In this document: positions 34,159-42,844 of the stretch, piece by piece
Numbering within the stretch: position 1 is the stretch's first letter
Layout: the number at the start of each line of letters is the position of its first letter
NCBI RefSeq assembly: GCF_011682145.1
Contig: NZ_WHJH01000001.1
Span: 310,001 to 374,000 of the forward strand
From: Massilia mucilaginosa
GTDB taxonomy: Bacteria > Pseudomonadota > Gammaproteobacteria > Burkholderiales > Burkholderiaceae_D
Direction: 5' to 3'
Length of the DNA stretch: 64,000 bases
Made by a program: the position numbers and the translations under genes
Notes under the pieces: model-generated
The model's database searches: none
Told to the model about the DNA's origin: nothing
Seen by the model: the letters and a program-made list of their open reading frames with translations, nothing else

Positions 34159-36006
34159 ATGAACAAGCATCCGATCGACTCCCGGCGCCGCGCCCTCCTG
34201 CGCGGCGCCGGGGCCGCCAGCCTGGCCCTGGGCGGCGGCGCCATTTCCCTGCCGGCCGCAGCCGCCGCCGAGGCCGAGGCCAAGGCCGATAACAAATCGT
34301 CCGACCCGTGGCGGCAGGCGCAGGCCATTGCCGCGCGCTTCAAGCAGCCGCTGGTATTTCGCAAGCAGGACTTTGTCATCACCGCGCATGGCGCCAAGCC
34401 GTGCAAGGTGACCAGGGTCAAAGGGTTTATCGGCCATCACGAGCCGGGCATGGTCAGCACGCCGGCCGCCGGCGCGCACGACTGCTATCCGGCCATTGCG
34501 GCCGCGATCGCCGTCTGCGCCAAGGCGGGCGGCGGGCGCGTGGTGATTCCCGCCGGCGCCTGGCTGTGCAAGGGCCCGATCGTGCTGCGCTCGAACGTGC
34601 ATGTGCACCTGAAATCCGGTGCGCATGTGTTCTTCAGCAACGACCCGGACGATTTCGCCAAATACGGCGAGGTCGACTGCGGCCCGAACGGCAAGCTGAC
34701 CCTGTCGCGCTGGCAGAGTAACGATTGCCTGAACTATTCGCCGCTGGTGTATGCGCACAAGCAGAACAATATCGCCCTGACCGGCGAGGACTGGACCAGC
34801 ATCCTGGACGGCCAGGGCGGCGTACCGCTGGGCGGCGGCGATTGCTGGTGGGACTGGAAGGTCAAGCGCACCGGCGCCAGGGAACTGCTGTCGCAGGTGG
34901 CGGTCAATCCGGCCAATCCGCCCAGCATCCTGACGGTGGCGCCGAACCTGACCCCAAGCCAGGTCAAGCTGATCGAAGGGGAATCAAGCCGCTGGCGCAA
35001 CGATGAATCCTACCTGCCCTCGCTGTCGGAAGCCGGCGTGCCGGTCGGCAAGCGCGTGTTCGGGCGCGGCCATTACCTGCGTCCGTGCATGGTGGAATTC
35101 ATCGGCTGCGACAAGGTGCTGCTCAAGGGCTACCAGGTCAACCAGGCGCCATTCTGGCTGCACCATCCGGTGGCCTGCCGCGACCTGGAAATCCGCAAGG
35201 TCCACATGGACAGCATGGGACCGAACAGCGACGGTTTCGACCCCGAAGCGTGCAACTACGTGCTGGTGGAAGACTGCACCTTCAACACCGGCGACGATTG
35301 CATCGCGATCAAGGCCGGCAAGAATCTCGACACCCAGTTCGGGCCGACCCAGAACGTGCTGATCCAGAAATGCATCATGAACAGCGGCCACGGCGGCGTG
35401 ACCCTGGGCAGCGAAATGTCGGGCGGCATCGAGCATGTGTATGCGCAGGATGTCGAGTTCCGCAACGTGAACTGGGCCACCAGTCCGCTGAGCACGGCGA
35501 TCCGCATGAAGACCAATATGAACCGCGGCGGCTTCCTGAAGCATTTTTACGTGCGCAACGTGACCATTCCGAATGGGGTGCAGACCACGCCGCAGTACTA
35601 CAACCCGCTGCCGGGTTCGCCAATCGCACCGAAAAGCGTGTCGTCCTCGGCCGGCGCGGTGATTACCATCGATTGCGACTACGCGCCGACCGCCGACAAC
35701 GTGCGCACGCGCCCGCCGGTGGTGTCCAACGTGCACATCTCGAACGTCAGGGTCGGCAATGTGAAGACCAAGGCGGGCACCTTCTCGTGCTTCCAGGCCA
35801 TCATGCTGCTTGGCCCTGTCGCTTTCGATTACAACGGCGACGACCCGTCCAGGATCGTGCCGATCACCGATGTCACCATCACCGACTGCGACTTCGGCAT
35901 CCCGGCCAATGCCGAGACCCCCTGGTTCGCCTACAACGTGAAGTCGGCAAAACTGACAAACGTGACCATCGCCGGCAAGGTTGTCAACACGACCGTGACG
36001 GCATGA
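34159..36006 (+). CDS. GH28 polygalacturonase, Tat-exported
   Basis: A 615-residue enzyme. The N-terminus has a twin-arginine signal (SRRRALLRGAG) and hydrophobic stretch, so it is exported folded. The parallel beta-helix core holds the GH28 catalytic set: NSDGFDPE (about 356), NTGDDCIAIKAGKN (about 377) and NSGHGGVTLGSEMSGG (about 410), then TAIRMKTN. It hydrolyses alpha-1,4-galacturonosyl bonds; the large N-terminal domain and loop insertions suggest an exo-acting type, which is inference. ATG 34159 lies 16 bases after the receptor stop. The codon at 34147 is TTG and is rejected. Confidence 0.9.
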   Translation: MNKHPIDSRRRALLRGAGAASLALGGGAISLPAAAAAEAEAKADNKSSDPWRQAQAIAARFKQPLVFRKQDFVITAHGAKPCKVTRVKGFIGHHEPGMVSTPAAGAHDCYPAIAAAIAVCAKAGGGRVVIPAGAWLCKGPIVLRSNVHVHLKSGAHVFFSNDPDDFAKYGEVDCGPNGKLTLSRWQSNDCLNYSPLVYAHKQNNIALTGEDWTSILDGQGGVPLGGGDCWWDWKVKRTGARELLSQVAVNPANPPSILTVAPNLTPSQVKLIEGESSRWRNDESYLPSLSEAGVPVGKRVFGRGHYLRPCMVEFIGCDKVLLKGYQVNQAPFWLHHPVACRDLEIRKVHMDSMGPNSDGFDPEACNYVLVEDCTFNTGDDCIAIKAGKNLDTQFGPTQNVLIQKCIMNSGHGGVTLGSEMSGGIEHVYAQDVEFRNVNWATSPLSTAIRMKTNMNRGGFLKHFYVRNVTIPNGVQTTPQYYNPLPGSPIAPKSVSSSAGAVITIDCDYAPTADNVRTRPPVVSNVHISNVRVGNVKTKAGTFSCFQAIMLLGPVAFDYNGDDPSRIVPITDVTITDCDFGIPANAETPWFAYNVKSAKLTNVTIAGKVVNTTVTA

Positions 36007-36072
36007 TTCAACAAGTTTTTGATGAGGTACTGACGATGTAGCCTGCTGTTTCACTTAAGGGACGACAAAAAA

Positions 36073-36654
36073 ATGAAAACAAGAAGAATGTTGGAGACAC
36101 TCGCGGTCGTGGCATTGACCGCGGGACACGCAAGCGCGGCGGTTTTGCCGCTGCAACACACCACCATCAGCGCGACCTATAACGGGTCGGCTGATGGCAT
36201 GCTGGGGCTGGACCAGCAGTTCGCCCCGGTTCCGGGGTCCAACATCACCGCCATCGACGCCAGCGCTACCGGCGGCGTCGAGTTCCTCAGCGCCGACTTC
36301 CTGTTCGGCATCGATTTTGCCGAAGACGGCGTCATGACGGTCTACAACAATGGGCAGGTAGCGGCGGGCGCGTACAGCATGCGCTTCGATTTCGGCGCCA
36401 GCCTGGGCGCGCCGCTGACGCGCTTCAGCTTGCTCGACAGCGCCGCCGTGGACGGCCTGCCGATCCTCAACCTGATCGACGGCCACACCATCGGCCTGGA
36501 CCTGTCCGCGCTCGACTGGGGCAGCGGCTTCACCAGCTTCAGCGCGCGCCTGGAAGCGGCGCCCTCGCCGGTGCCCGAACCGGCCAGCGTCACCTTGATG
36601 CTGGCCGGCCTGGCCGCCTTCGCCCTGACGCGCCGCCGCCCGCCCACAGTCTAG
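36073..36654 (+). CDS. PEP-CTERM sorting-domain protein
   Basis: A 193-residue secreted protein. A signal peptide ends near HASA. A beta-rich mature part of unknown function follows. The C-terminus PVPEPASVTLMLAGLAAFAL plus RRR is a textbook PEP-CTERM signal: Pro-Glu-Pro, hydrophobic helix, Arg cluster. Exosortase (EpsH/XrtA) removes it and releases or anchors the protein at the surface. No exosortase is in the window. It lies between the polygalacturonase and pectate lyase genes in the same direction, so it may be a surface pectin-binding component, although I see no known carbohydrate-binding fold. Confidence 0.85.
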   Translation: MKTRRMLETLAVVALTAGHASAAVLPLQHTTISATYNGSADGMLGLDQQFAPVPGSNITAIDASATGGVEFLSADFLFGIDFAEDGVMTVYNNGQVAAGAYSMRFDFGASLGAPLTRFSLLDSAAVDGLPILNLIDGHTIGLDLSALDWGSGFTSFSARLEAAPSPVPEPASVTLMLAGLAAFALTRRRPPTV

Positions 36655-36669
36655 TCACCGGAGAATCCA

Positions 36670-39600
36670 ATGAAACAAGCACCTATCAGGGCCGCGCTCG
36701 GCGCCGCCCTGCTGACGGCGTTCGCCTGTAGCCAGGCCCACGCCGCCGTCGACCCCGCACGCCAGGCCGCGCCGCTTGACGGCTGGGCCAGCCAGTCTGG
36801 CGGCACCGTGGGCGGCGCCAACGCCGTGCCCGAGCAAATCTACAGCGTGGCCGACCGCGCCCAGCTGCTGGCCGCCCTGCGCAACGGCGGCAACACGAGC
36901 AAGATCATCAAGCTGACCGCGCTCATCGACATGAGCGGCGGCGTGCCCTACGCCAGCACCGGCGACCAGGCCGCGCGCGGGGCCATCCGCCTCGGCAGCA
37001 ACACCACCCTGATCGGGGCCGGGGCCAATGCCGGCATCATCAACGGCCACATCTCCGTGCAGAATGTGGAACAGGTCATCATCCGCAACCTGAACATCAT
37101 GAACCCGTGCGACGTCGGCCCGGTCTGGGACCCGCTCGACGGCGCCAGCGGCAACTGGAACTCGGCCTACGACGGCATCGGCGTGTCGAACTCGCACCAC
37201 GTCTGGATCGATCACAACAGCTTTACCGACGCGCCAAAAACCGACGACCAGCTCCCCATCGAAAACGGCAAGCAGAAGCAATGCCACGATGGCGCGCTCG
37301 ACATCACCAGCGCGTCCGATTTCGTGACGGTGTCGTACAACCATTTCGGGCAGCACAACAAGAACAACCTGATCGGCGGCGGCGACGGCGCCACCGGCGA
37401 CGAAGGCAAGTTGCGCGTCACCTACAGCAACAACGTGTTCGCCGATATTTCGCAACGCGCGCCCCGGGTGCGCTTCGGCCAGGTCCACCTTTTCAACAAC
37501 TATCACTCCGGCAGCAAGACGGCGCCGGTCTACCACCACCAGTACAGCGTGGGCGTGGGCAAGAACGCCAAGATCCTGTCGAACAACAACGTGTTCGCCA
37601 TCGCCGGCGCGACCGGCTGCGACGATGTGATCAACGCGCCCGGCGGCGACGGCGGCGCCTACAAGGACCAGGGCTCGCAGCTGAACGGCGGCGCACTGCA
37701 AGGCTGTTCGGTCCCGGCCACGGTCAGCTGGAGCGTGCCGTACGCCTTCGCGCCGCGTCCGGTGGCGCTGGTCAAGGCCAACGCGCTGGCGCAAGCCGGT
37801 GGCGGCAAACTGAGCACCAGCATCGCGGGCAGCGGCGACACCAGCACCGACACCTTGCCGACCCTGTTCTGTCCGTTGACCGGGCTGTACTTTTGCGACG
37901 ACTTCCAGGATGGCTCGAGCGCGCGCTGGAGCCTGCTGCCGCTGCCTGGCGCGAACGGCGCTTTCACGGTCCAGGCGGATGCCTCCGGCGGCAGCAACAA
38001 GGTGCTGCAATACACGGCGGCCAGCACCGGCGGCATCCTGGCGCTGGTCAAGCCGGATGCGTTCAAGGGCGTGCCGTCGGGCGACTATGTCGTCGAGGCG
38101 CGCATCCGGCCGCTGACCAACAGCACCACCGGCAACAAGCAGCTGTACCTGATCACGCGCTACGTCGATCCAGCCAACTGGTACGGCGCCGGCCTGAACG
38201 TGCAGAATGCGAGCACCAGCACCCAGGTCGAGATCGCCCGCATGCTCGGCAACAGCTTGAGCAAGATCAAGCAAAGCAAGCGCGCCATCGCCATGGACGC
38301 GCAGTTCTACACCGTGCGTTTCGAGATGATCGGCAGCACCTTGACCCTGTATCTCGATGGCGAGAACCTCGGCGCGGTGACCGACAGCAGCTTTGCCGCG
38401 CGCGGTCTGATCGGCCTGTACACGACCAACAAGTCGTTCCAGATCGACGATGTGCGGGTCGGCGATCCGGCCCTCAAACCGGTGCAGCTGACCCTCAACC
38501 CGCATCCGCTGGCGTACACGGCCGAGGCGGGAGACGCACCGCTGGTCGTCAACGTGGGCGCGAAAAAGGGCGACGGCAGCGCCGACACCTTCACGGTCGA
38601 GTCGAGCATGCCGGGCGTGGTGGGCGTGAGCACCGACGGCGCCAGCGTCACCCTGACCCCGCTGGCGGCCGGCAGCGCCAACATCGTGTTTACCAGCGGC
38701 GCCGATCCGACCCTGACGCGCAGCATCGGCGCCACCATCGCGCCCGCCTTCGTGCAGCCGAGCCAGACCTACCGCCTCGACGGCGCCAGCTTTCCGCCCG
38801 CCGGGGCGGTGGACGAAGCCATCGACAGCCCGCTCAGCCTGACCTTCGACAATCCGCCGACCCTGGGCAACGGCGGCACCATCCGCATCTTCCGCAAGAG
38901 CGACGATGCGCTGGTCGACGTGATCCGCCCTGCCGACGACATCGACGCCATCGGCCACGCCGGCCAGGACCGCCTGCGCCGCGTGCGCTACGCGCCGGTG
39001 CGCATCAAGGGCAACACGGTGAGCATCAAGCCGCACAACAACCGCCTCGCCTACGGCAGCGCTTACTATGTGGCGATTGCCGATGGCGTGTTCAACGGCG
39101 CCACCCTGGGCGGCACGCCGTTTCGCGGGATCGGCAAGGCGGGCGGCTGGGGCTTCACGACCAAGGCTGGCGCACCAGGCAGCGCCAGCCTGAGCGTGGA
39201 TGACGACGGCCCGGCCGACTTCCGCACCGTGCAGGGCGCGCTCAACCATGCCACGGGCGCCGTCGCCAAAGCCGATCCGGTGACCATCAGCGTGCGCAAC
39301 GGCAGCTACGAAGAATTGCTGTACCTGCGCGGCAAGGACAACGTGACCATCCGGGGCGAAAGCCGCGACGGCGTGGTGATCCACTATACCAACCACGACA
39401 CCCTCAACCCAGGCACGGGCGCAAGCGAAGCGCCGGGCGGCAGCGGCGCGCCCTTGGGCGGACGTTCAGTCTTGCTGGTGGAAGCGGCCGACATGGTCAC
39501 GCTCGACAAGCTGACCCTGAAAAACACCACGCTGCGCTCGCCCGCCATCTCGGCCCAGGCCGAAACGGTGTACTTCAACAGCGACGGCCGCCTGGTCGCC

Positions 39601-40212
39601 ACCAACGCCGCCTTCCACAGCGAACAGGACACCTTGAACCTGAAGGGCTACGCCTGGTTCTACCGCTCGCTGGTGGCCGGCAACGTCGACTTCATCTGGG
39701 GCGGTGCGCGCGCCGCCCTGTTCGAAGAAAGCGACATCCGCAGCGTCGGCGACAGCACCAGCGCCAGCGGTGGCGGCTACGTGTTGCAGGCGCGCGTGCC
39801 GAATGCGGGCGACAAGGGCTTCGTGTTCCTGGGCAGCAGCCTGACCCACGGCCCCGGCCCGGGTCCCGCACAGGGCGACGTGCCCAACGGCGCCACCTGG
39901 CTCGCGCGCAGTCCCGGCGGCAGCGCCAGCTGGGACAACATCGCCTTCATCAACTGCAAGATGGATGCGCACGTCGCTGCGGCCGGCTGGGCCGGACTTG
40001 GCGTGAACGGCCAGCCGGCGCCCAATCCGGTGCAGCCGACGGCGCTGTCGGGCTGGCGCGAGTTCGGCACCACCGATTTGCAAGGCGCGCCGTTGAACCT
40101 GTCGGCACGGGTCGGCGGCTACCTGCTGAGCGAGGACGAAGTAGCGGCCGGGTTTGCCACACGCGCCAAAGTCTTTTCCGCGTGGAACAACGGCCTCGGC
40201 TGGAATCCTTAG
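36670..40212 (+). CDS. Multidomain pectate lyase (PL1)-pectinesterase (CE8) fusion
   Basis: An 1180-residue secreted protein with signal peptide (cleavage near AHA-AVD). Domains in order: PL1 pectate lyase (about 30-395; VWIDHNSF, DGALDITSASDFVTVSYNHF, RAPRVRFGQVHLFNNYH with the RxPxxR motif); a LamG/concanavalin-like domain (about 405-600; DDFQDG, VEARIRP, YLDGENLG, IDDVRVGD); two Ig-like domains (about 605-830, the second SbsA-like: AIDSPLSLTFDNPP); and CE8 pectin methylesterase (about 840-1180; FRTVQGALNHA, SEQDTL, GNVDFIWGG with catalytic Asp). The esterase would remove methyl groups so that the lyase can cut. CGGAGAA precedes the ATG. It is the last gene of the pectin operon and is followed by a hairpin. 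Confidence 0.92.
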   Translation: MKQAPIRAALGAALLTAFACSQAHAAVDPARQAAPLDGWASQSGGTVGGANAVPEQIYSVADRAQLLAALRNGGNTSKIIKLTALIDMSGGVPYASTGDQAARGAIRLGSNTTLIGAGANAGIINGHISVQNVEQVIIRNLNIMNPCDVGPVWDPLDGASGNWNSAYDGIGVSNSHHVWIDHNSFTDAPKTDDQLPIENGKQKQCHDGALDITSASDFVTVSYNHFGQHNKNNLIGGGDGATGDEGKLRVTYSNNVFADISQRAPRVRFGQVHLFNNYHSGSKTAPVYHHQYSVGVGKNAKILSNNNVFAIAGATGCDDVINAPGGDGGAYKDQGSQLNGGALQGCSVPATVSWSVPYAFAPRPVALVKANALAQAGGGKLSTSIAGSGDTSTDTLPTLFCPLTGLYFCDDFQDGSSARWSLLPLPGANGAFTVQADASGGSNKVLQYTAASTGGILALVKPDAFKGVPSGDYVVEARIRPLTNSTTGNKQLYLITRYVDPANWYGAGLNVQNASTSTQVEIARMLGNSLSKIKQSKRAIAMDAQFYTVRFEMIGSTLTLYLDGENLGAVTDSSFAARGLIGLYTTNKSFQIDDVRVGDPALKPVQLTLNPHPLAYTAEAGDAPLVVNVGAKKGDGSADTFTVESSMPGVVGVSTDGASVTLTPLAAGSANIVFTSGADPTLTRSIGATIAPAFVQPSQTYRLDGASFPPAGAVDEAIDSPLSLTFDNPPTLGNGGTIRIFRKSDDALVDVIRPADDIDAIGHAGQDRLRRVRYAPVRIKGNTVSIKPHNNRLAYGSAYYVAIADGVFNGATLGGTPFRGIGKAGGWGFTTKAGAPGSASLSVDDDGPADFRTVQGALNHATGAVAKADPVTISVRNGSYEELLYLRGKDNVTIRGESRDGVVIHYTNHDTLNPGTGASEAPGGSGAPLGGRSVLLVEAADMVTLDKLTLKNTTLRSPAISAQAETVYFNSDGRLVATNAAFHSEQDTLNLKGYAWFYRSLVAGNVDFIWGGARAALFEESDIRSVGDSTSASGGGYVLQARVPNAGDKGFVFLGSSLTHGPGPGPAQGDVPNGATWLARSPGGSASWDNIAFINCKMDAHVAAAGWAGLGVNGQPAPNPVQPTALSGWREFGTTDLQGAPLNLSARVGGYLLSEDEVAAGFATRAKVFSAWNNGLGWNP

Positions 40213-40219
40213 AACGCAT

Positions 40220-40249
40220 GGGGAACGCCGCGTCAAGTGGCGTTACCCC
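40220..40249 (+). terminator. Hairpin after the pectin operon
   Basis: GGGGAACGCC pairs with GGCGTT-A-CCCC across a 9-base loop, a 10-bp stem with one bulged A. It begins 7 bases after the stop codon of the lyase-esterase gene. There is no T-run, so Rho-independent activity is uncertain. Confidence 0.5.
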
Positions 40250-40367
40250 AATCCAACAGTAGAGAAATACTAATGGGAATCTTGAACGTAAAGACATGCT
40301 AAGCTTGATGGGATGCAATGCATGAGCGAATCCGCTCGCGCTGGCGTGTTCTCCCGGAAGAGTTATC

Positions 40368-42188
40368 ATGAAGATTCGGTCCTTCCTTGCCTTGATGATC
40401 GTGGCGGCGCTGGCGCCGGTGATTCTGTTTTCCACCGTGCCGCTGAGCCGCCTGATCCAGGCCGAGCGCGACGCCGCCGTGCTGTCCATGAAACTGGCGG
40501 CGCGCGCCACCTCGATCGCCGTCGATGGCCAATGGCACCAGGCGATCGGCCTGATCCGCGGCCTGAGCAGTTCCAACAAACTCGAATCCGGGCAAATCGC
40601 CCAATTCGGCATCAAGGCGCGCACCATGGCCGGCGACGACGGCGCCTACATCGAGCTGCTCGACGACAGCGGACAATTGCTGGTCGACACCACCCGCCCG
40701 CCCGAGGCCGCCCTGCCCGACACCCGCGCCAGGGAACGCGCCCGCATCGACCGCATGCTCTCGAGCGCGGCGTATGCCATCTCCGACCTTCTGCCCGGCA
40801 AACTGCCCGACACCTGGGTGGTCGAAGTCGACTTTCCGGTATTCCTCGACAACGGCGTGCGCTACGTGCTCGGCTATGGCTTCGACGTCGACGACCTGCT
40901 GCGCGCCCTGCCCGCGCCGGATGCCGAGGGCACCACCTTCACCGTGTACGACCGCCAGGGCCGCCTGCTGGCTAGCAACGGCAAGCACGCCGCCGTGGGC
41001 AGCCTGGCGCCGCCGCCGGTGCTGGTCGCCATCCGCCTGCGCGAGAACGGCCTGGTGAGCACGCCGGACGGACGCTACGCGATGCTGACCGTGTCCACGG
41101 TGTCGGGCTGGTGGGTCGCCATGTCGTCCCCGCGCGCGGCCATCGACGGCACGGCGCGGCGCACGGTGCTGTATTCGGTGTCGGGCCTGCTGATCGCCCT
41201 GCTGCTGGCCGGCGCCGCCGCGCTGCTGTTCAGCGCCCGCGTGACGCGCGCGATTGCCCGCACCGGCGAGGCGGCGCGCTCGATGGTGCGCGGGCCGACC
41301 CGGCTGCCGCTGTATTCGGGCATCACGGAAGTCGACCGGCTCGACCAGAATGTGTACCTCGGCGCCCATCTGCTGGCCAGCGCCTCGGCCGAGCGCGAAC
41401 GCTTGTTGGCGGAAGCGCAGCAGGCGCGCGAAATCGCCGAGGGCCAGAACCGCTCCAAGGATGAGTTTTTGGCCATGCTCGGGCACGAGCTGCGCAACCC
41501 GATGGCGCCGATCAGCACCGCCGCGCACCTGCTCAAGATGCCGAATATCTCGCCCGAGCAGATGCGCCAGGCGGGCGACATCATTTCGCGCCAGGTCGAT
41601 CACATGAATCACCTGGTCAACGACCTGCTCGATGTGTCGCGGGTGACGCGCGGCCTGATCACGCTGGAGAAAAAACCGGTGTCGATGCGCGCCATCCTGG
41701 CCGCCGCCGTCGAACAGACCATGGGCGCCATGCACAAGGGCGCTCACCACTTCGACACCGTTTGCGGCGAGGAAGAATACTGGGTGCGCGGCGACGCCAC
41801 GCGCCTGATCCAGGTGCTGACCAACCTGCTGGTCAACGCCGCCAAGTATTCGCCGCCGCAGTCGTCGATCCGGGTGACCCTGGCACACGCGGGCGAACGG
41901 GTCAGCATCGACGTGAGCGACAACGGCAACGGCATCGAGCCGGAACTGCTGCCGCGCGTGTTCGAGCTGTTTTCGCAGGGACGGCGAACGCCGGACCGGG
42001 CCACCGGCGGACTCGGGCTGGGGCTGGCGCTGGTGCGCAAACTGGTGGAGCTGCACGGCGGCAGCGTCATGGCCTACAGCGAGGGCGTGGGCAAAGGAAG
42101 CCGGTTTACCATCGAGCTGCCGGCGGCGGATGTGCGTGCGGCCGAGGTGGCGGCGTTCGCTACGGCGGAAGACGCGGGCGTTGCCTGA
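40368..42188 (+). CDS. Transmembrane sensor histidine kinase with cache-type sensor
   Basis: A 606-residue kinase. Helix 1 spans about 7-27. A periplasmic domain of about 235 residues (AGDDGAYIELLDDSGQLLVD, VEVDFPVFLDNGVRYVLGYG) has the double-cache pattern. Helix 2 (YSVSGLLIALLLAGAAALLF) spans about 266-290. HisKA has LGHELRNPMAPIST, and HATPase_c has NLLVNAAKYSPP, DNGNGIEPELL and GGLGLGLALVRKL. There is no receiver domain and no response-regulator gene next to it. Its position after the pectin operon suggests, but does not prove, sensing of a pectin breakdown product. GGAAGAG precedes the ATG. Confidence 0.85.
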   Translation: MKIRSFLALMIVAALAPVILFSTVPLSRLIQAERDAAVLSMKLAARATSIAVDGQWHQAIGLIRGLSSSNKLESGQIAQFGIKARTMAGDDGAYIELLDDSGQLLVDTTRPPEAALPDTRARERARIDRMLSSAAYAISDLLPGKLPDTWVVEVDFPVFLDNGVRYVLGYGFDVDDLLRALPAPDAEGTTFTVYDRQGRLLASNGKHAAVGSLAPPPVLVAIRLRENGLVSTPDGRYAMLTVSTVSGWWVAMSSPRAAIDGTARRTVLYSVSGLLIALLLAGAAALLFSARVTRAIARTGEAARSMVRGPTRLPLYSGITEVDRLDQNVYLGAHLLASASAERERLLAEAQQAREIAEGQNRSKDEFLAMLGHELRNPMAPISTAAHLLKMPNISPEQMRQAGDIISRQVDHMNHLVNDLLDVSRVTRGLITLEKKPVSMRAILAAAVEQTMGAMHKGAHHFDTVCGEEEYWVRGDATRLIQVLTNLLVNAAKYSPPQSSIRVTLAHAGERVSIDVSDNGNGIEPELLPRVFELFSQGRRTPDRATGGLGLGLALVRKLVELHGGSVMAYSEGVGKGSRFTIELPAADVRAAEVAAFATAEDAGVA

Positions 42189-42380
42189 ACCGGCGAGAGA
42201 GTCGTTTCCGGATATCCGACTATTCCTTGAAGTAAAGCTTGGTCCCGCGCCAAATCCTTGTTTGAGGAGTTGAGCGCTGCATCGCCGTCGCAGCGTTCCA
42301 ACGCTTGCACAAAATCAATCGAAAGCGCTCATTCGCGGATGATATTCCCCACGGTAATCCTTTGTTTTTAAAAGGATTTC

Positions 42381-42409
42381 TTGAATTTCCGGAGTGAGGT
42401 GACTATACT
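42381..42409 (+). promoter_or_regulatory. Sigma70 promoter of the AbiEi/AbiEii module
   Basis: TTGAAT (42381-42386) and TATACT (42404-42409) are separated by exactly 17 bases. The ribosome-binding site AAGGAG follows and the start codon lies 27 bases after the -10. The surrounding DNA is more AT-rich than the rest of the window. Confidence 0.75.
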
Positions 42410-42436
42410 TGTATCGTCAGCTCAAGGAGTCGAATT

Positions 42437-42844
42437 ATGAACGTTCAGGAAAAAGTAGTCAGGTCGATCGCTAACAGACGTGGCAACGTGATATTGCGCT
42501 CCGACCTGAACAAGTTTGGAAGCGAATCCCAAGTGAGCCGGGTCATTAACTCCATGGTCGGATCGGGGAAACTAATCCGCGCTGGGAAAGGCGTATTTGT
42601 AAAAACAAAAGTCAGCTCCATCACGGGCAATATCATTCCCGCTGCAACGCTCGAAACAGTCGCAACAGAAACGTTCAAAAAGCTGAAAGTGAATGTTCTT
42701 CCGAGTAAAGCGACTCAGGATTACAACAGCGGCAAGACCACTCAGCTTCCAACCAGCCTCATCATCCGTACGCCAAAGCGGAAGATATCGAGAAAGCTTA
42801 CCGTTGCGGGAAGAACTTTAGAATATGAAAAGAATTCCAGGTGA
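42437..42844 (+). CDS. abiEi: AbiEi-type antitoxin/repressor (DUF6088-like)
   Basis: A 135-residue protein with an N-terminal winged-helix segment (MNVQEKVVRSIANRRGNVIL, then SESQVSRVINSMVGSGKLIR) and a basic C-terminus. This matches the DUF6088/AbiEi-like antitoxins of type IV systems. These block the toxin's effect without direct binding and often repress their own promoter. It overlaps the toxin gene by 20 bases. GC content and codon use are clearly lower than in the flanking genes, which points to horizontal acquisition. Confidence 0.75.
   Translation: MNVQEKVVRSIANRRGNVILRSDLNKFGSESQVSRVINSMVGSGKLIRAGKGVFVKTKVSSITGNIIPAATLETVATETFKKLKVNVLPSKATQDYNSGKTTQLPTSLIIRTPKRKISRKLTVAGRTLEYEKNSR

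Noticed and set aside
31305-34421. Minus-strand open frame of 1038 codons opposite the TonB receptor and start of the GH28 gene
   Set aside because: It is a codon-bias shadow: His/Val/Gly/Ala-rich, no domain, and it spans two well-identified plus-strand genes.
36655-39396. Minus-strand open frame of 913 codons opposite the pectate lyase-esterase gene
   Set aside because: Same shadow composition; the plus strand has PL1, LamG and Ig-like domains in one frame.
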